Assembly: GCA_949742895.1 (NCBI GenBank)
Contig: CATJRT010000254.1
Coordinates: forward strand, 1 to 27,817
Reading direction: 5' to 3'
From: an uncultured Eubacteriales bacterium
GTDB lineage: Bacteria; Bacillota_A; Clostridia; Oscillospirales; Oscillospiraceae
Length of the DNA stretch: 27,817 nucleotides
This document shows, one piece after another, positions 13,605 through 21,598 of the stretch. The position numbers and the translations under genes are program-made. Below the pieces are notes generated by a model that made no database searches, was not told where the DNA came from, and saw only the letters and a program-made list of their open reading frames with translations. The stretch's first letter is position 1, and each line of letters opens with the position of its first letter.

Positions 13605-16147
13605 ACGCGCACCTCCTCAGTGGGACCGGCGGGGTTGGGCAGCCAGGGCCGGAAATCCTCCGGGTCCAGCCACACCCCGGCGGGAGCGCCCTCCGCAGGG
13701 CTCACCCGCACCTGGAATGCCCGCAGGGTATAGGTGCCCACCACGTCGTTGAAGGGAGCGGTGGCCTTGGTGAGCATATTCACGTTCATCTCTTTCCATC
13801 CGTGGGTGGGGGTGTTCAGGGTCTCCGGGTTCCAGAACCGCTCCATGTACACCGTGCCAGGGTTGATGCCCTGAGTGACCTTAGCCACCGCCTGGGTCTT
13901 GCCCCGTTTGGACTCCACCCAAACCCAGCCGCCGTCCTCGACGCCGTATTTCTCCGCCGCTGTGGGATGGATCCACAGCTCGGGGGCCGGGTACATCTCA
14001 CGCAGCCAGGGGATGTTGCGCAGGGTGTTGTGGTGGAAGTAGGGCACCCGGCCTCCAGTGAGCACCAGGGGGTACTCCTCCGCAATCTCGCTGCCCGGCA
14101 GGGGGCTTTCCACCGGCTCCATGTAGTAGGGCAGGGGGTCGTAGTCCTCATCGGCGGGCTCCAGATCGATGGGGCTGAAGGGCCGGCCTGTGCGGCCAAG
14201 CTCGATCATGCTCTCCACATACAGCTCACACTTTTTGCTGGGTGTAGGAAACCCGGCGGGTCTGCCGCCGTTGTTCGGGTCTGGCTGCTTATAGACGTAG
14301 TAAGAACGCCACTGGTCCTTTGGCAAGTATTCGATGGGGGCATTGGCGGCGAACTCCTTCCAGCTCATGCCCAGCCGGTTCACCCAATGGTCCAGAAATT
14401 CCTCCATGCTGTCCCAGTAGGGCAGGTCGTGGCCCATATAGTCCGCATCGAAGGCGCGGGCGCAGCCCTCATGGCCAAGCTCGCCGCAGCGCCTGGCCAG
14501 CTTGGACCAGAACAGGGTCTCGTCCATAGTTTCCCACAGGTGGGTACACTGCTGCCGGGCCACCAGGGTGTTGCAGGTCTCAACCAGCATATCCGTCTCC
14601 AGCCACTCCTGGGCGGGGATGAGGATGTCGGCGTAGGCGGAGAAGGAGGTGGGGTACATATAGACATGGACGATGAAGTCCAGCTTGTGGATGGCCTGTT
14701 CCCACCGCTGGCTGTCGGCGGTGGCCCCCAGCTTGTTGCCAGAGCGGTCGATCCACACCCGGGGCTGGTACGGCTCTCCGGTGAGGATGGCCTCCAGGAT
14801 GCTGGAAGGATGGCCCGCCCACCAGATGCCCAGCCCCTTGTGGGCGCGGCCTCCCAGCCGCTTTTTGAGCTGCTCCGGGGGCAGGCGGTCCGCCGCCACG
14901 GGGACGGGGTAGTTGGGCATATCGAAGCACCCGCTGGTGCGGAAGCGCTGGAGCAGGGCGCCTGGGCACTCCACATTGCCCATAAGCAGGTCGATGGTGG
15001 CTGCGGCCATGGCGGCCTGGACAGAGTTGGGGGTTTGGTCGGTGGCCACGCCAATGGACAGGCCACTGGGCAGATTGTCGGTGAATACCCGGATGGCCTG
15101 CTCGATCTTGCCCGCGTCCAGCCAGCACACTTCTGCGGCCTTTTCCAGGGTGTACTCCTCCACCCGCTCCCACAGGAGCTGCCAGCCTGTCTTGCATTGC
15201 CGTCCATTTACCGTGAACTCACCCTCCAGAGCAGGGTCCAAGGCATCGTTCCACGGGTATTCCAGCGGCTGGGGGGAGCCAGTCTTTTTGTCCCACACCA
15301 TGAAGGTGTCCGGCTGGCCGTCCGCACCCTTCCAGGGCCGCAGGAACAGCTTGGTCTCCACATCTACCAGGTAAGGCAGGTTGGTCCATTTCATCACAAA
15401 GTCGGCGTCGTACAGCTTGTTGTCCAGTATGTAGCGGATCCACGCCAGTTGCAGGGCCACGTCGCTGCCGGGCCGGATAGGGAGCCACACGTCCGCCTTG
15501 GCGGCGTCCGGGGTAAACCGTGGGTCCACCACCACGGTTTTCCCGCCGCGAGCCCGCAGGTCGGCCACCATGCCGCCGCCGGAGGCGGGACAGGACCAGG
15601 CCGGGCCGGTGCCCCACAGCACAAGAGCTTTAATGGGGGTGTCGTCGGGGAAGTACAGCTCCAGGGCGTTAGAGTCGGCGATGCTGGGGTCTCCCCCGCC
15701 GTACATCATGGTGTAGGCCAGTACACGGGGCAGGTAGCACTGGGCACACCCCGGCTCGAACCAGTTGGGGGTGCCGAAGATGTTGCAGAACCGGGCGATG
15801 GACCAGATCTCTGGATTCCCGCCCCCACCAGTGGAGCAGAACACCGCCTCCGCGCCGTACTTTTCCCTCGTCTCCATCAGTTTCTTGGCGATGGCGTCCA
15901 GCGCCTCATCCCAGGAGATGCGCTTCCACTGGCCGCTGCCCCGGGGCCCCACCCGCTTCATGGGGTACTTGTTCCGGTTTGGGTGGTACAGCGCCTGGAT
16001 GCCGGACAGGCCCTTGGCGCACATACGGCCCTTGCTCATGGGGTCCACCGGGTTGCCCCGCAGGCTCACCACCCGCCCGTTTTTTACCGTGGCCAGCACG
16101 CCGCAGTTGGCAATGCAGGCCCGACAGGCGGTCTTGACCACCCGCAT
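13601..16147 (-). CDS. Molybdopterin oxidoreductase catalytic subunit (DMSO-reductase superfamily)
   Basis: With the ATG at 16147 (AAGGAG five nt upstream) the protein has 848 residues. The N-terminus holds the [4Fe-4S] site Cys8-x2-Cys11-x3-Cys15-x27-Cys43, followed by AKG. 'GTGPAWSCPASGGG' and 'KTVVVDPRFTPDAAKADVWL' are cofactor-binding stretches, and 'GNVECPGALL' is typical of the third domain. The C-terminal bis-MGD-binding beta-barrel starts near 'YPLVLTGGRVPYFHHNTLRN'. The Mo or W ligand is probably a cysteine in 'EPGCAQCYLPR' (Cys134 or Cys137). There is no Tat signal, so it acts in the cytoplasm. Substrate is unknown; the family includes thiosulfate and polysulfide reductases, acetylene hydratase, transhydroxylases and catechol dehydroxylases. 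A TTG at 16252 overlapping the regulator stop is an alternative start adding 35 residues. Confidence 0.93.
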   Translation of the reverse strand: MRVVKTACRACIANCGVLATVKNGRVVSLRGNPVDPMSKGRMCAKGLSGIQALYHPNRNKYPMKRVGPRGSGQWKRISWDEALDAIAKKLMETREKYGAEAVFCSTGGGGNPEIWSIARFCNIFGTPNWFEPGCAQCYLPRVLAYTMMYGGGDPSIADSNALELYFPDDTPIKALVLWGTGPAWSCPASGGGMVADLRARGGKTVVVDPRFTPDAAKADVWLPIRPGSDVALQLAWIRYILDNKLYDADFVMKWTNLPYLVDVETKLFLRPWKGADGQPDTFMVWDKKTGSPQPLEYPWNDALDPALEGEFTVNGRQCKTGWQLLWERVEEYTLEKAAEVCWLDAGKIEQAIRVFTDNLPSGLSIGVATDQTPNSVQAAMAAATIDLLMGNVECPGALLQRFRTSGCFDMPNYPVPVAADRLPPEQLKKRLGGRAHKGLGIWWAGHPSSILEAILTGEPYQPRVWIDRSGNKLGATADSQRWEQAIHKLDFIVHVYMYPTSFSAYADILIPAQEWLETDMLVETCNTLVARQQCTHLWETMDETLFWSKLARRCGELGHEGCARAFDADYMGHDLPYWDSMEEFLDHWVNRLGMSWKEFAANAPIEYLPKDQWRSYYVYKQPDPNNGGRPAGFPTPSKKCELYVESMIELGRTGRPFSPIDLEPADEDYDPLPYYMEPVESPLPGSEIAEEYPLVLTGGRVPYFHHNTLRNIPWLREMYPAPELWIHPTAAEKYGVEDGGWVWVESKRGKTQAVAKVTQGINPGTVYMERFWNPETLNTPTHGWKEMNVNMLTKATAPFNDVVGTYTLRAFQVRVSPAEGAPAGVWLDPEDFRPWLPNPAGPTEEVRV

Positions 16148-16248
16148 GTCGTCTCCTTGCTTTTCAGCCGCAGCCTTTGGGGTCAGGCCGGGGCTGTCCA
16201 GACCGGGGATACCGCCGATGCGGATGGCGCTAAGATAGCTTGCTGCGT

Positions 16249-16974
16249 TCAATCTGTTCCGCTCCCTTCTGTGTTGGCCATGATGGACCGGATGTGGTCC
16301 ATCATGGCCTGTTCAGCCCGCCGGCCGTCCCCGGCGGCGATGGCGTCCAGCACCCTCCGGTGGTCCGCCGTCGATTCGTAGTACTTCTCCCGGTCCTTGC
16401 CGTACACTGCCTCGTACAGCCCCAGGTCGGAGCCTGCGGCGTGGACGATGTTGACGAAATGGATATAGAACTGGTTGTGGGAGGCGGCGGCGCACTGGAG
16501 GTGGAACAGGTCGTCCAGCGCCAGCATATCGCCTAAACCCTTCTCTCCTTGGACGTAGATGGGGACGGCCTCCTCCATCTCGTCCAGCACTGACCGCAAC
16601 ACTTCCACATCCTCGGGGGAGGCGTTTTGCGCCGCCAGCCGTGCGGCGGTACCCTCTACCTCCATCCGGGCTTCGAACAGGTTGCCGGACAGGCTGTCGT
16701 CCAGCATGGTGCAGGTGTGGAGGATGCGTCCCAGTGTCCTGGGGGAGAACGCCGCCACATAGGTGCCGTTTCCCTGCCGTTTTTCCAAAATGCCCACCAC
16801 GCACAAAGCGCTGACGGCCTCCCGCAGGGGGACGCGGGAGATGCCCAGGGAAACGGCAAAGTCCCGCTCGGAAGGCAGGCGGTCTCCGGGCCGTAGCTCC
16901 CCCCGGTCGATGCGGTTCAAAATATAGTCCACCACCTGCTGGCTGATGCTGGTGCGCTGAATCGCAGCCTCCAT
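16249..16974 (-). CDS. GntR/FadR-family transcriptional regulator (FCD ligand domain)
   Basis: The ATG at 16974 lies 6 nt after AAAGGAGG and gives 241 residues. Residues 8-75 form the GntR winged helix: 'GELRPGDRLPSERDFAVSLG', then 'ISRVPLREAVSALCVVGILE' and 'RQGNGTYV'. The remainder is an all-helical FCD domain with 'LDDLFHLQCAAASHNQF' and 'DHRRVLDAIAAGDGRRAEQA', which in this family binds a carboxylate or acyl-type effector, often with a metal held by His/Asp. Its stop at 16249 overlaps a possible TTG start of the molybdoenzyme, so it heads that operon. A palindromic TGGTATTACCA site overlaps its own -10 region, indicating autorepression, and a near copy lies before the dehydratase operon. 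Confidence 0.92.
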   Translation of the reverse strand: MEAAIQRTSISQQVVDYILNRIDRGELRPGDRLPSERDFAVSLGISRVPLREAVSALCVVGILEKRQGNGTYVAAFSPRTLGRILHTCTMLDDSLSGNLFEARMEVEGTAARLAAQNASPEDVEVLRSVLDEMEEAVPIYVQGEKGLGDMLALDDLFHLQCAAASHNQFYIHFVNIVHAAGSDLGLYEAVYGKDREKYYESTADHRRVLDAIAAGDGRRAEQAMMDHIRSIMANTEGSGTD

Positions 16975-16985
16975 ATCTATCCTCC

Positions 16986-17016
16986 TTTGGTATATTGGTA
17001 TTACCAATATACCAAA
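16986..17016. promoter_or_regulatory. 31-bp perfect palindromic operator of the GntR regulator
   Basis: Fifteen bases at 16986-17000 (TTTGGTATATTGGTA) are repeated exactly inverted at 17002-17016 with one central base. The core TTGGTATTACCAA fits the TGGT-n3-ACCA operators of FadR-type GntR regulators. It spans the -10 and start region of the promoter for the regulator and sits just upstream of the Shine-Dalgarno. Confidence 0.88.
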
Positions 17017-17034
17017 GACGTTTCGGCTTGTCAA
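17006..17034 (-). promoter_or_regulatory. Promoter of the gntR-molybdoenzyme operon
   Basis: On the minus strand TTGACA (17034-17029), a 17-nt spacer and TATATT (17011-17006) form a near-consensus sigma-A promoter. The -10 is inside the palindromic operator, so a bound regulator would block RNA polymerase. Start codon is 32 nt further at 16974. Confidence 0.8.
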
Positions 17035-17055
17035 GCGGCATATTTCCGGTTGCAG

Positions 17056-17097
17056 AAAAAAATACAGCCTCCGAACATGGCTGTTTGGAGGCTGTAT
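17056..17097 (-). terminator. Intrinsic terminator of the dehydratase-acyl-CoA dehydrogenase operon
   Basis: ATACAGCCTCC (17062-17072) pairs perfectly with GGAGGCTGTAT (17087-17097) around a 14-nt loop. On the minus strand the stem runs into TTTTTTT (17062-17056). It begins 5 nt after the acyl-CoA dehydrogenase stop and separates this operon from the gntR promoter. Confidence 0.88.
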
Positions 17098-17102
17098 CGT
17101 CA

Positions 17103-18245
17103 TTATTTTAGAAGCTGGCCGGAAATGACCATCTGCTGCACCTGGCTGGTGCCCTCGTAGATGCTGGTGATCCGGGCGTCCCGGTAAAAACGCTCTACCT
17201 TGTATTCCTTGATATGGCCGTCCCCGCCGTGAATCTGCACGGCCTTGTACGCCACCCGGTTGCACATCTCGGCGGCAAACAGCTTGCTCATGGCGCACAG
17301 CTTGGAGCTGTCCGGGTCCCCCGCGTCCTTGCGCACTGCGGTGGAGTAGACCAACTGCCGCGCCGCTTCGATCTCCGTGGCCATGTCCGCAATCATGAAG
17401 CTGATGCCCTGGAATTTGGCAATGGGTTTGCCGAACTGCCTGCGCTCCTTGGCGTATTTGATGGACTCGTCCAGGCAGCCCTGGGCAATACCCACCGCCT
17501 GAGCCGCCATGCCCAACCGTCCACCGTCCAGGGTTTTCATGGCGGTGGCGAAGCCGCGGTGCAGGGGGCCCAGCAGATCGCTCTTGTGGACCCGCACATC
17601 CTCCAAAATTACGTCGCTGGTTGGGTAGCCCACAATGCCCATTTTATGCTCCGGCTTGCCACAGGACACGCCGGGCAGCTTCATGTCCACGATGAACATA
17701 GAGATGCCCTTAGAGCCCTTTTGGCCCAGGTCGGTTCGGGCATACACGATGGCATAGTCGGCAAAGGGCGCGCCGGAGATAAAGGTCTTGCGGCCGTTGA
17801 GCACAAAGCAGTCCCCGTCCGGCACGGCGGTGGTGAGGGTGCCTCCAGCGTCGGAGCCCGCCCCCGGCTCGGTGAGGGCGAAGGCGATGATCTTTTCCCC
17901 CTTGGCGCAGGGGGTGAGGTACTTCTGCTTCTGCTCCTCGGTGCCGCAGAACAGCAGCGGCCCGCCGCCCAGGGAGTTGGAGGTGTTGGCGTAGATGGAC
18001 AGCACCGGGGACACCCGGGCGAACTCCTCCACCATCATGGCGTATTCCAGCGAGCCGCAGCCGCTCCCGCCGTACTGCACGGGAATTTTCACGCCCATGA
18101 AGCCATACTTTGCCATTTTGTTGTGGATATCCCGGTCAAATTCGCCGGTCTCCTCCAGCCGGTCCAGCAGCTCGCCGGTGAACTCCGTCTCCGCGAACTC
18201 CCGGTACAGTTTGCGCAGTAGCGCTTGTTCCTTTGTCAATATCAT
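17103..18245 (-). CDS. Acyl-CoA dehydrogenase (enoyl-CoA reducing, AcdB-type role)
   Basis: The 380-residue flavoprotein has normal family length. 'FALTEPGAGSDAGGTL' and 'NGRKTFISGAPFADYAIVYA' bind FAD and substrate, 'ERRQFGKPIAKFQGISFMIA' lies in the helical C-terminal domain, and Glu364 in 'SIYEGTSQVQQ' is at the usual catalytic-base position. In Stickland reductive pathways a partner of this kind reduces the 2-enoyl-CoA made by the dehydratase to the saturated acyl-CoA, with electrons from an electron-transferring flavoprotein. It is the last gene of the activator-dehydratase operon, 15 nt after the dehydratase beta subunit and directly before a terminator. No etfBA genes follow, unlike the leucine operon of Clostridioides difficile, so ETF must come from elsewhere. 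Confidence 0.92.
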   Translation of the reverse strand: MILTKEQALLRKLYREFAETEFTGELLDRLEETGEFDRDIHNKMAKYGFMGVKIPVQYGGSGCGSLEYAMMVEEFARVSPVLSIYANTSNSLGGGPLLFCGTEEQKQKYLTPCAKGEKIIAFALTEPGAGSDAGGTLTTAVPDGDCFVLNGRKTFISGAPFADYAIVYARTDLGQKGSKGISMFIVDMKLPGVSCGKPEHKMGIVGYPTSDVILEDVRVHKSDLLGPLHRGFATAMKTLDGGRLGMAAQAVGIAQGCLDESIKYAKERRQFGKPIAKFQGISFMIADMATEIEAARQLVYSTAVRKDAGDPDSSKLCAMSKLFAAEMCNRVAYKAVQIHGGDGHIKEYKVERFYRDARITSIYEGTSQVQQMVISGQLLK

Positions 18246-18260
18246 GTCCCCGCTCCTCTC

Positions 18261-19379
18261 TTATTCCAGCAGGTCCCGGAAGGTCTCGATCACGGTACGG
18301 GCCTGCTCGTAGCTCACAATTTGCCGGTCCACTTCCACCGTGGCCACAGCCAGTCCCGCCGCCTCGCAGGTGCGCTTGAGCAGCGGGTAATCGAACTCCT
18401 CCGGGTCGCAGAATTTGGTCATCACGATGAGCACGCCACGGGCGCCCCTGGCCCTGGCCTCGTCCGCCGTCATAGCCAGTCGCTTTTTGTCCTGGTCGTA
18501 GAGCACGGAGCAGCCGTCCATGGCGCAGAATTTCCGGGCCAACCGCTCTAACGGTGCGCCCTCCTCCGGGGCATCGGTGCGGTACTGGCGGCTCTCCGCC
18601 GCCACGTCGTCGGCCACCACCTGCATCCCGTACTCGTCCAGCAGGGCGGTTAGCCCCGGTGCGCTGGCCAGGATTCCGCTCACCGCGATGGGGATGCGGT
18701 CCTGTCCGGGGGCCTGGGCCTCCAGCCCGGCAATGAGCTGCTCCACCAGGGCGGTATGCTCCTCCTTCAGCATAAACCAGGCGCTTTTGAACACGTCTGC
18801 CCGCCGAGCGGGCAACACCTCCGGGTGCCGCGCCAGCGCTTCGGACAAGCGCCGCATGGCGGCGTTGTGGGCGTTATACACTGCGATGGACTTTGCCAGC
18901 GTCTCCTCCGAGAACTGCGCCCCGGTCGCCCGTTCCAGATCGGCAATGACCCGCCGGTAGCCCGCCAAGGTGAAATCCACGGCGTACTCCGGCTTGCGGT
19001 TCTGGGGGTAGGTCATGGGGACGAAGGGGATGGCGGGCACGGCGTACTTCCAGTTCTGGCCCAGCACCTTCAGGCTGTCGCAGAGAGAGGGGATAACGAT
19101 GGCGGACGCGCCGTCATAGGTTCCCTTCATACCCAGCTCCACAATGGACTGGACGATGGAGCAGAGGAAGGCGGGAAAGTACCGCTTGGCCCCCTCCAGT
19201 TCCACGTCGCCGCCCCAGACCCCCATGGGGACCAGCCCCATGGCGTGGACGATCTCCTCTGGGGTGTAGACCGGCGCGGTGAGCACCACCTTTTTCCCCT
19301 GGGCCAGATAGGCGTCCATCTGCCTGCGGGGATTCCGGGCCACGGCGGAGAATTGCTCCAGCAGCTCGTTCACGCTCAT
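18261..19379 (-). CDS. 2-hydroxyacyl-CoA dehydratase, beta (HgdB/HadC/FldC-like) subunit
   Basis: The 372-residue product belongs to the HgdB/BcrB family. Conserved stretches include 'APVYTPEEIVHAMGLVPMGV', 'AFLCSIVQSIVELG', 'IPSLCDSLKVLGQNW' and 'MTKFCDPEEFDYPLLK', each with a cysteine that can ligate the subunit's [4Fe-4S] cluster. With the alpha subunit it removes water from (R)-2-hydroxyacyl-CoA by a ketyl-radical mechanism after one-electron activation. Its ATG immediately follows the TAA of the alpha subunit with no gap, so expression is coupled and probably equimolar. Substrate chain (aliphatic or aromatic) cannot be told from sequence by eye. Confidence 0.9.
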   Translation of the reverse strand: MSVNELLEQFSAVARNPRRQMDAYLAQGKKVVLTAPVYTPEEIVHAMGLVPMGVWGGDVELEGAKRYFPAFLCSIVQSIVELGMKGTYDGASAIVIPSLCDSLKVLGQNWKYAVPAIPFVPMTYPQNRKPEYAVDFTLAGYRRVIADLERATGAQFSEETLAKSIAVYNAHNAAMRRLSEALARHPEVLPARRADVFKSAWFMLKEEHTALVEQLIAGLEAQAPGQDRIPIAVSGILASAPGLTALLDEYGMQVVADDVAAESRQYRTDAPEEGAPLERLARKFCAMDGCSVLYDQDKKRLAMTADEARARGARGVLIVMTKFCDPEEFDYPLLKRTCEAAGLAVATVEVDRQIVSYEQARTVIETFRDLLE

Positions 19380-20615
19380 TTACAGTCCCTCCTTTCGCGC
19401 TTCCATAATCTCGGTAAGGCCCTGGACCCGTGTTTCATACTGGGCCTCGGAGAAGTTGCGGGGGTCGGCCTGGTCGCCGTCGAAGGAGGCTACCGGGATA
19501 TCGCATACCTCGCCGATCTGGCGGCTCATCTCGTACATGAAGCCACTCCACAGCTTGCAGGAGCGGTTGGTGTGGACCAGCAGGCCCTCCACATGGTTGT
19601 CCTTGCACAACTTCACCCGCTTGTCACGGGAGTACTCCAGGTTGATGGCGTTGGGCACCTTGCAGTAGGCCCGGCACATATCGTCGAAATCCTTGTACAC
19701 GAAGCCGAAGGCGTCGGCATAGATGGTAGTGACCATATTGATGCCCCGGCTCTTCAGGCCGGTGGAGGTACACCGCAGCCAGGGCCAGCAGGCGATGCCC
19801 TCGAACATAATGCGGTGCTTCTCCTCGCCCCGGAAGGTGGACTCCCCTTTTTCGTGGTTTTCCTCGTACTCCTGCAGCAGGGTTTCCATGGCCTCGGCAG
19901 CCTCCTTCTTGCCACGGGCGGTGACCATCACCGCCATGTGGTTTAGCAGGTCAAAGCCGTTGAAGGGGGAGGGGGTGTACCGGGCAGTGGCGGTGGCGGC
20001 CAGCCATGCGTGGCTGGTGCGGCCGGAGTACTCCATGACCTCCTTGTACTTCTCCTCGTCCCACTTCTTGCCGGTCAGCTTTTCAAGCTGATGGATGGCG
20101 TCCCAGAATTGGGCGCGGACGTAGGCCACCTCTGCGTCAGACACCTCATAGTCCGGGTTAAAGGGGATGTCGATCATGATGAGGGGGATATCCAGCTCAC
20201 GGGACAGGTTTTCGTACCATTTTATCATGCAGTTGCAGATATTGTTGCAGCACAGCAGGAAGTCGGGCTGGGGCATATCCTGCTCCGGACATTCCTTGAT
20301 CTTGGCGTAGGCCAGGCTGATGCGGGCATAGGCGCAGATGTCGTTGGAGTAGCCGTCCGCCTCGCTGATCTCGCACATCCTGGCTCCGGCTCCCCGTGCG
20401 GCGATGCCTGCGGCCTGGTTCTCCGGATAGACCACCGCCAGCCCCAGGGTTTCGGGTATCTCCACCGGGAAGTTGCTGGCGCACCAGCCCACCGGCTCCC
20501 CACGAACTTTGGCGGCCTGGGCGTCGGAATACGCCTTGGCGGCAATCTGGCCCAGCTTGTACTTGGCGGAATTGGGGTCGGGGGGTGGACGGTGCTTTTT
20601 GATTTCTTCAGACAT
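19380..20615 (-). CDS. 2-hydroxyacyl-CoA dehydratase, alpha (HgdA/HadB/FldB-like) subunit
   Basis: The ATG at 20615 follows AAAGGAGG by 7 nt and gives 411 residues; a longer frame upstream would overlap the activator gene. The family signature is visible in 'VGWCASNFPVEIPETLGLAV' near residue 43, 'LLCCNNICNCMIKWYENL' near 120, and 'LLVHTNRSCKLWSGFMYEM' in the C-terminal third. These hold cluster-ligating cysteines. It pairs with the adjacent beta subunit. The neighbours (activator upstream, acyl-CoA dehydrogenase downstream, CoA-transferase divergent) match the reductive branches described for leucine (had genes) and phenylalanine (fld genes) in Clostridia. Confidence 0.9.
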   Translation of the reverse strand: MSEEIKKHRPPPDPNSAKYKLGQIAAKAYSDAQAAKVRGEPVGWCASNFPVEIPETLGLAVVYPENQAAGIAARGAGARMCEISEADGYSNDICAYARISLAYAKIKECPEQDMPQPDFLLCCNNICNCMIKWYENLSRELDIPLIMIDIPFNPDYEVSDAEVAYVRAQFWDAIHQLEKLTGKKWDEEKYKEVMEYSGRTSHAWLAATATARYTPSPFNGFDLLNHMAVMVTARGKKEAAEAMETLLQEYEENHEKGESTFRGEEKHRIMFEGIACWPWLRCTSTGLKSRGINMVTTIYADAFGFVYKDFDDMCRAYCKVPNAINLEYSRDKRVKLCKDNHVEGLLVHTNRSCKLWSGFMYEMSRQIGEVCDIPVASFDGDQADPRNFSEAQYETRVQGLTEIMEARKEGL

Positions 20616-20650
20616 GGGAACTCCTCCTTTATATGTAACAGTTTCAATGC

Positions 20651-21424
20651 TCAGGCTGTGGTTTTGCGGTATGCGCAGAGGGCCGCGCCCATGGCTCCGA
20701 AGAGCTGGGCGTGCCCGGAGAGCAGAATCTCGCAGTCCAGGCTGCGCGACAGCGCATTGTGTACGCCGCTGTTGCGGGCCACGCCGCCGCTCATGCACAC
20801 GGCGGGGACCACCCCCATGCGTTTAGCCAGCGCCGCCACCCGGCCCGCTACGCTGTCGCAGATGCCTGCCACCAGCTCGGGCAAAGGTGTGCCGTTGGCA
20901 AGCTGGCTGATAACCTCGCTCTCGGCAAACACGGTACAGGTGCTGGAAATAGCAGCGGACCGCTCCGCCCGGGCAGCATAGTCACCCAGCCCGTCCACAG
21001 GGAGCTGGAGGATATTGGCCATCACGTCCAGAAACCGGCCTGTTCCGGCGGCGCACTTGTCGTTCATTAAAAACTCCCGCATCCGCCCTTTTTCGTCCAG
21101 AGAAATCACCTTGGCGTCCTGCCCGCCGATGTCAATAACCGTGCGCACTTGGGGAAAAACGAAGTGTGCACCCAGGGCGTGGCAGGTCAGCTCGCTGGCC
21201 TGATACCGGGCCAGGGGGCAGCGGGCGCGGCCATAGCCGGTGGCGGCCACGGCCGCCATATCCTCCAGGGTCAGGCCGGTGGACCACACCTGCTCCAGCG
21301 CCAGGTCCGGACCTTTGGTGCCGATGCCGCCGGTGACGATGGAGCTGGCGGCAAGGCGTTCTCCATCCTCCAGCACCACGCATTTGGATGTGGTTGAGCC
21401 GATGTCGATTCCCAGAGTATACAT
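20651..21424 (-). CDS. Activator ATPase of 2-hydroxyacyl-CoA dehydratase (HgdC/HadI/FldI-like)
   Basis: The 257-residue protein is of the BadF/BadG/HgdC ATPase family (ASKHA fold). Residues 4-15 'LGIDIGSTTSKC' form the phosphate-1 loop, 'DIGGQDAKVI' (98-107) is phosphate-2, and 'MSGGVARNSG' (211-220) is the adenosine motif. Cys124 in 'NDKCAAGTGRF' and Cys163 in 'STCTVFAESEV' are the two ligands each subunit gives to the bridging [4Fe-4S] cluster of the homodimer. It uses ATP to push one electron from ferredoxin or flavodoxin into the dehydratase, and is extremely oxygen-sensitive. First gene of the minus-strand operon, with a perfect promoter and a GntR-type site upstream; AAGGAGG ribosome site. 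Confidence 0.95.
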   Translation of the reverse strand: MYTLGIDIGSTTSKCVVLEDGERLAASSIVTGGIGTKGPDLALEQVWSTGLTLEDMAAVAATGYGRARCPLARYQASELTCHALGAHFVFPQVRTVIDIGGQDAKVISLDEKGRMREFLMNDKCAAGTGRFLDVMANILQLPVDGLGDYAARAERSAAISSTCTVFAESEVISQLANGTPLPELVAGICDSVAGRVAALAKRMGVVPAVCMSGGVARNSGVHNALSRSLDCEILLSGHAQLFGAMGAALCAYRKTTA

Positions 21425-21454
21425 AGCGGGCCTCCTTGTGGTATTCTTTATTAG

Positions 21455-21467
21455 CTGGTATGACCAG
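21455..21467. promoter_or_regulatory. GntR-type operator at the start site of the dehydratase operon
   Basis: CTGGT-ATG-ACCAG is an inverted repeat whose 11-bp core TGGTATGACCA differs at one base from the core TGGTATTACCA before the GntR gene. It lies 8 bp downstream of the -10 box, at the expected transcription start, a classical repressor position. Confidence 0.65.
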
Positions 21468-21475
21468 TAATCTTG

Positions 21476-21504
21476 ATTATACAGGTTGAGCCGTCAACTG
21501 TCAA
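21476..21504 (-). promoter_or_regulatory. Consensus promoter of the activator-dehydratase operon
   Basis: On the minus strand a perfect TTGACA (21504-21499), a 17-nt spacer and a perfect TATAAT (21481-21476) precede the activator start by about 50 nt. Such a strong promoter implies that control is by repression, consistent with the operator just downstream. Confidence 0.88.
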
Positions 21505-21598
21505 CGGCTGGCCCTTCGTCAAAACACAAAAATATTCTGCACCATTTTTGTGGAGAATGGAGAATGTAGGGTTGACGTTAATATTTTTTTATTTTAGG

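Noticed and set aside
13589..16381. 930-codon open frame on the plus strand opposite the molybdoenzyme
   Set aside because: It mirrors the catalytic subunit; the opposite strand encodes an unmistakable MopB protein. Long antisense frames are expected in GC-rich genes, and no ribosome site or family pattern supports this one.
19380..20798. Longer N-terminus for the dehydratase alpha subunit starting at 20798
   Set aside because: It would overlap the activator gene by about 150 nt with Arg-rich shadow sequence; ATG 20615 has AAAGGAGG at good spacing.
17214..20981. Several 320-400 codon plus-strand frames opposite the dehydratase and acyl-CoA dehydrogenase genes
   Set aside because: All mirror well-supported minus-strand genes and show His/Gly/Val-rich shadow composition.
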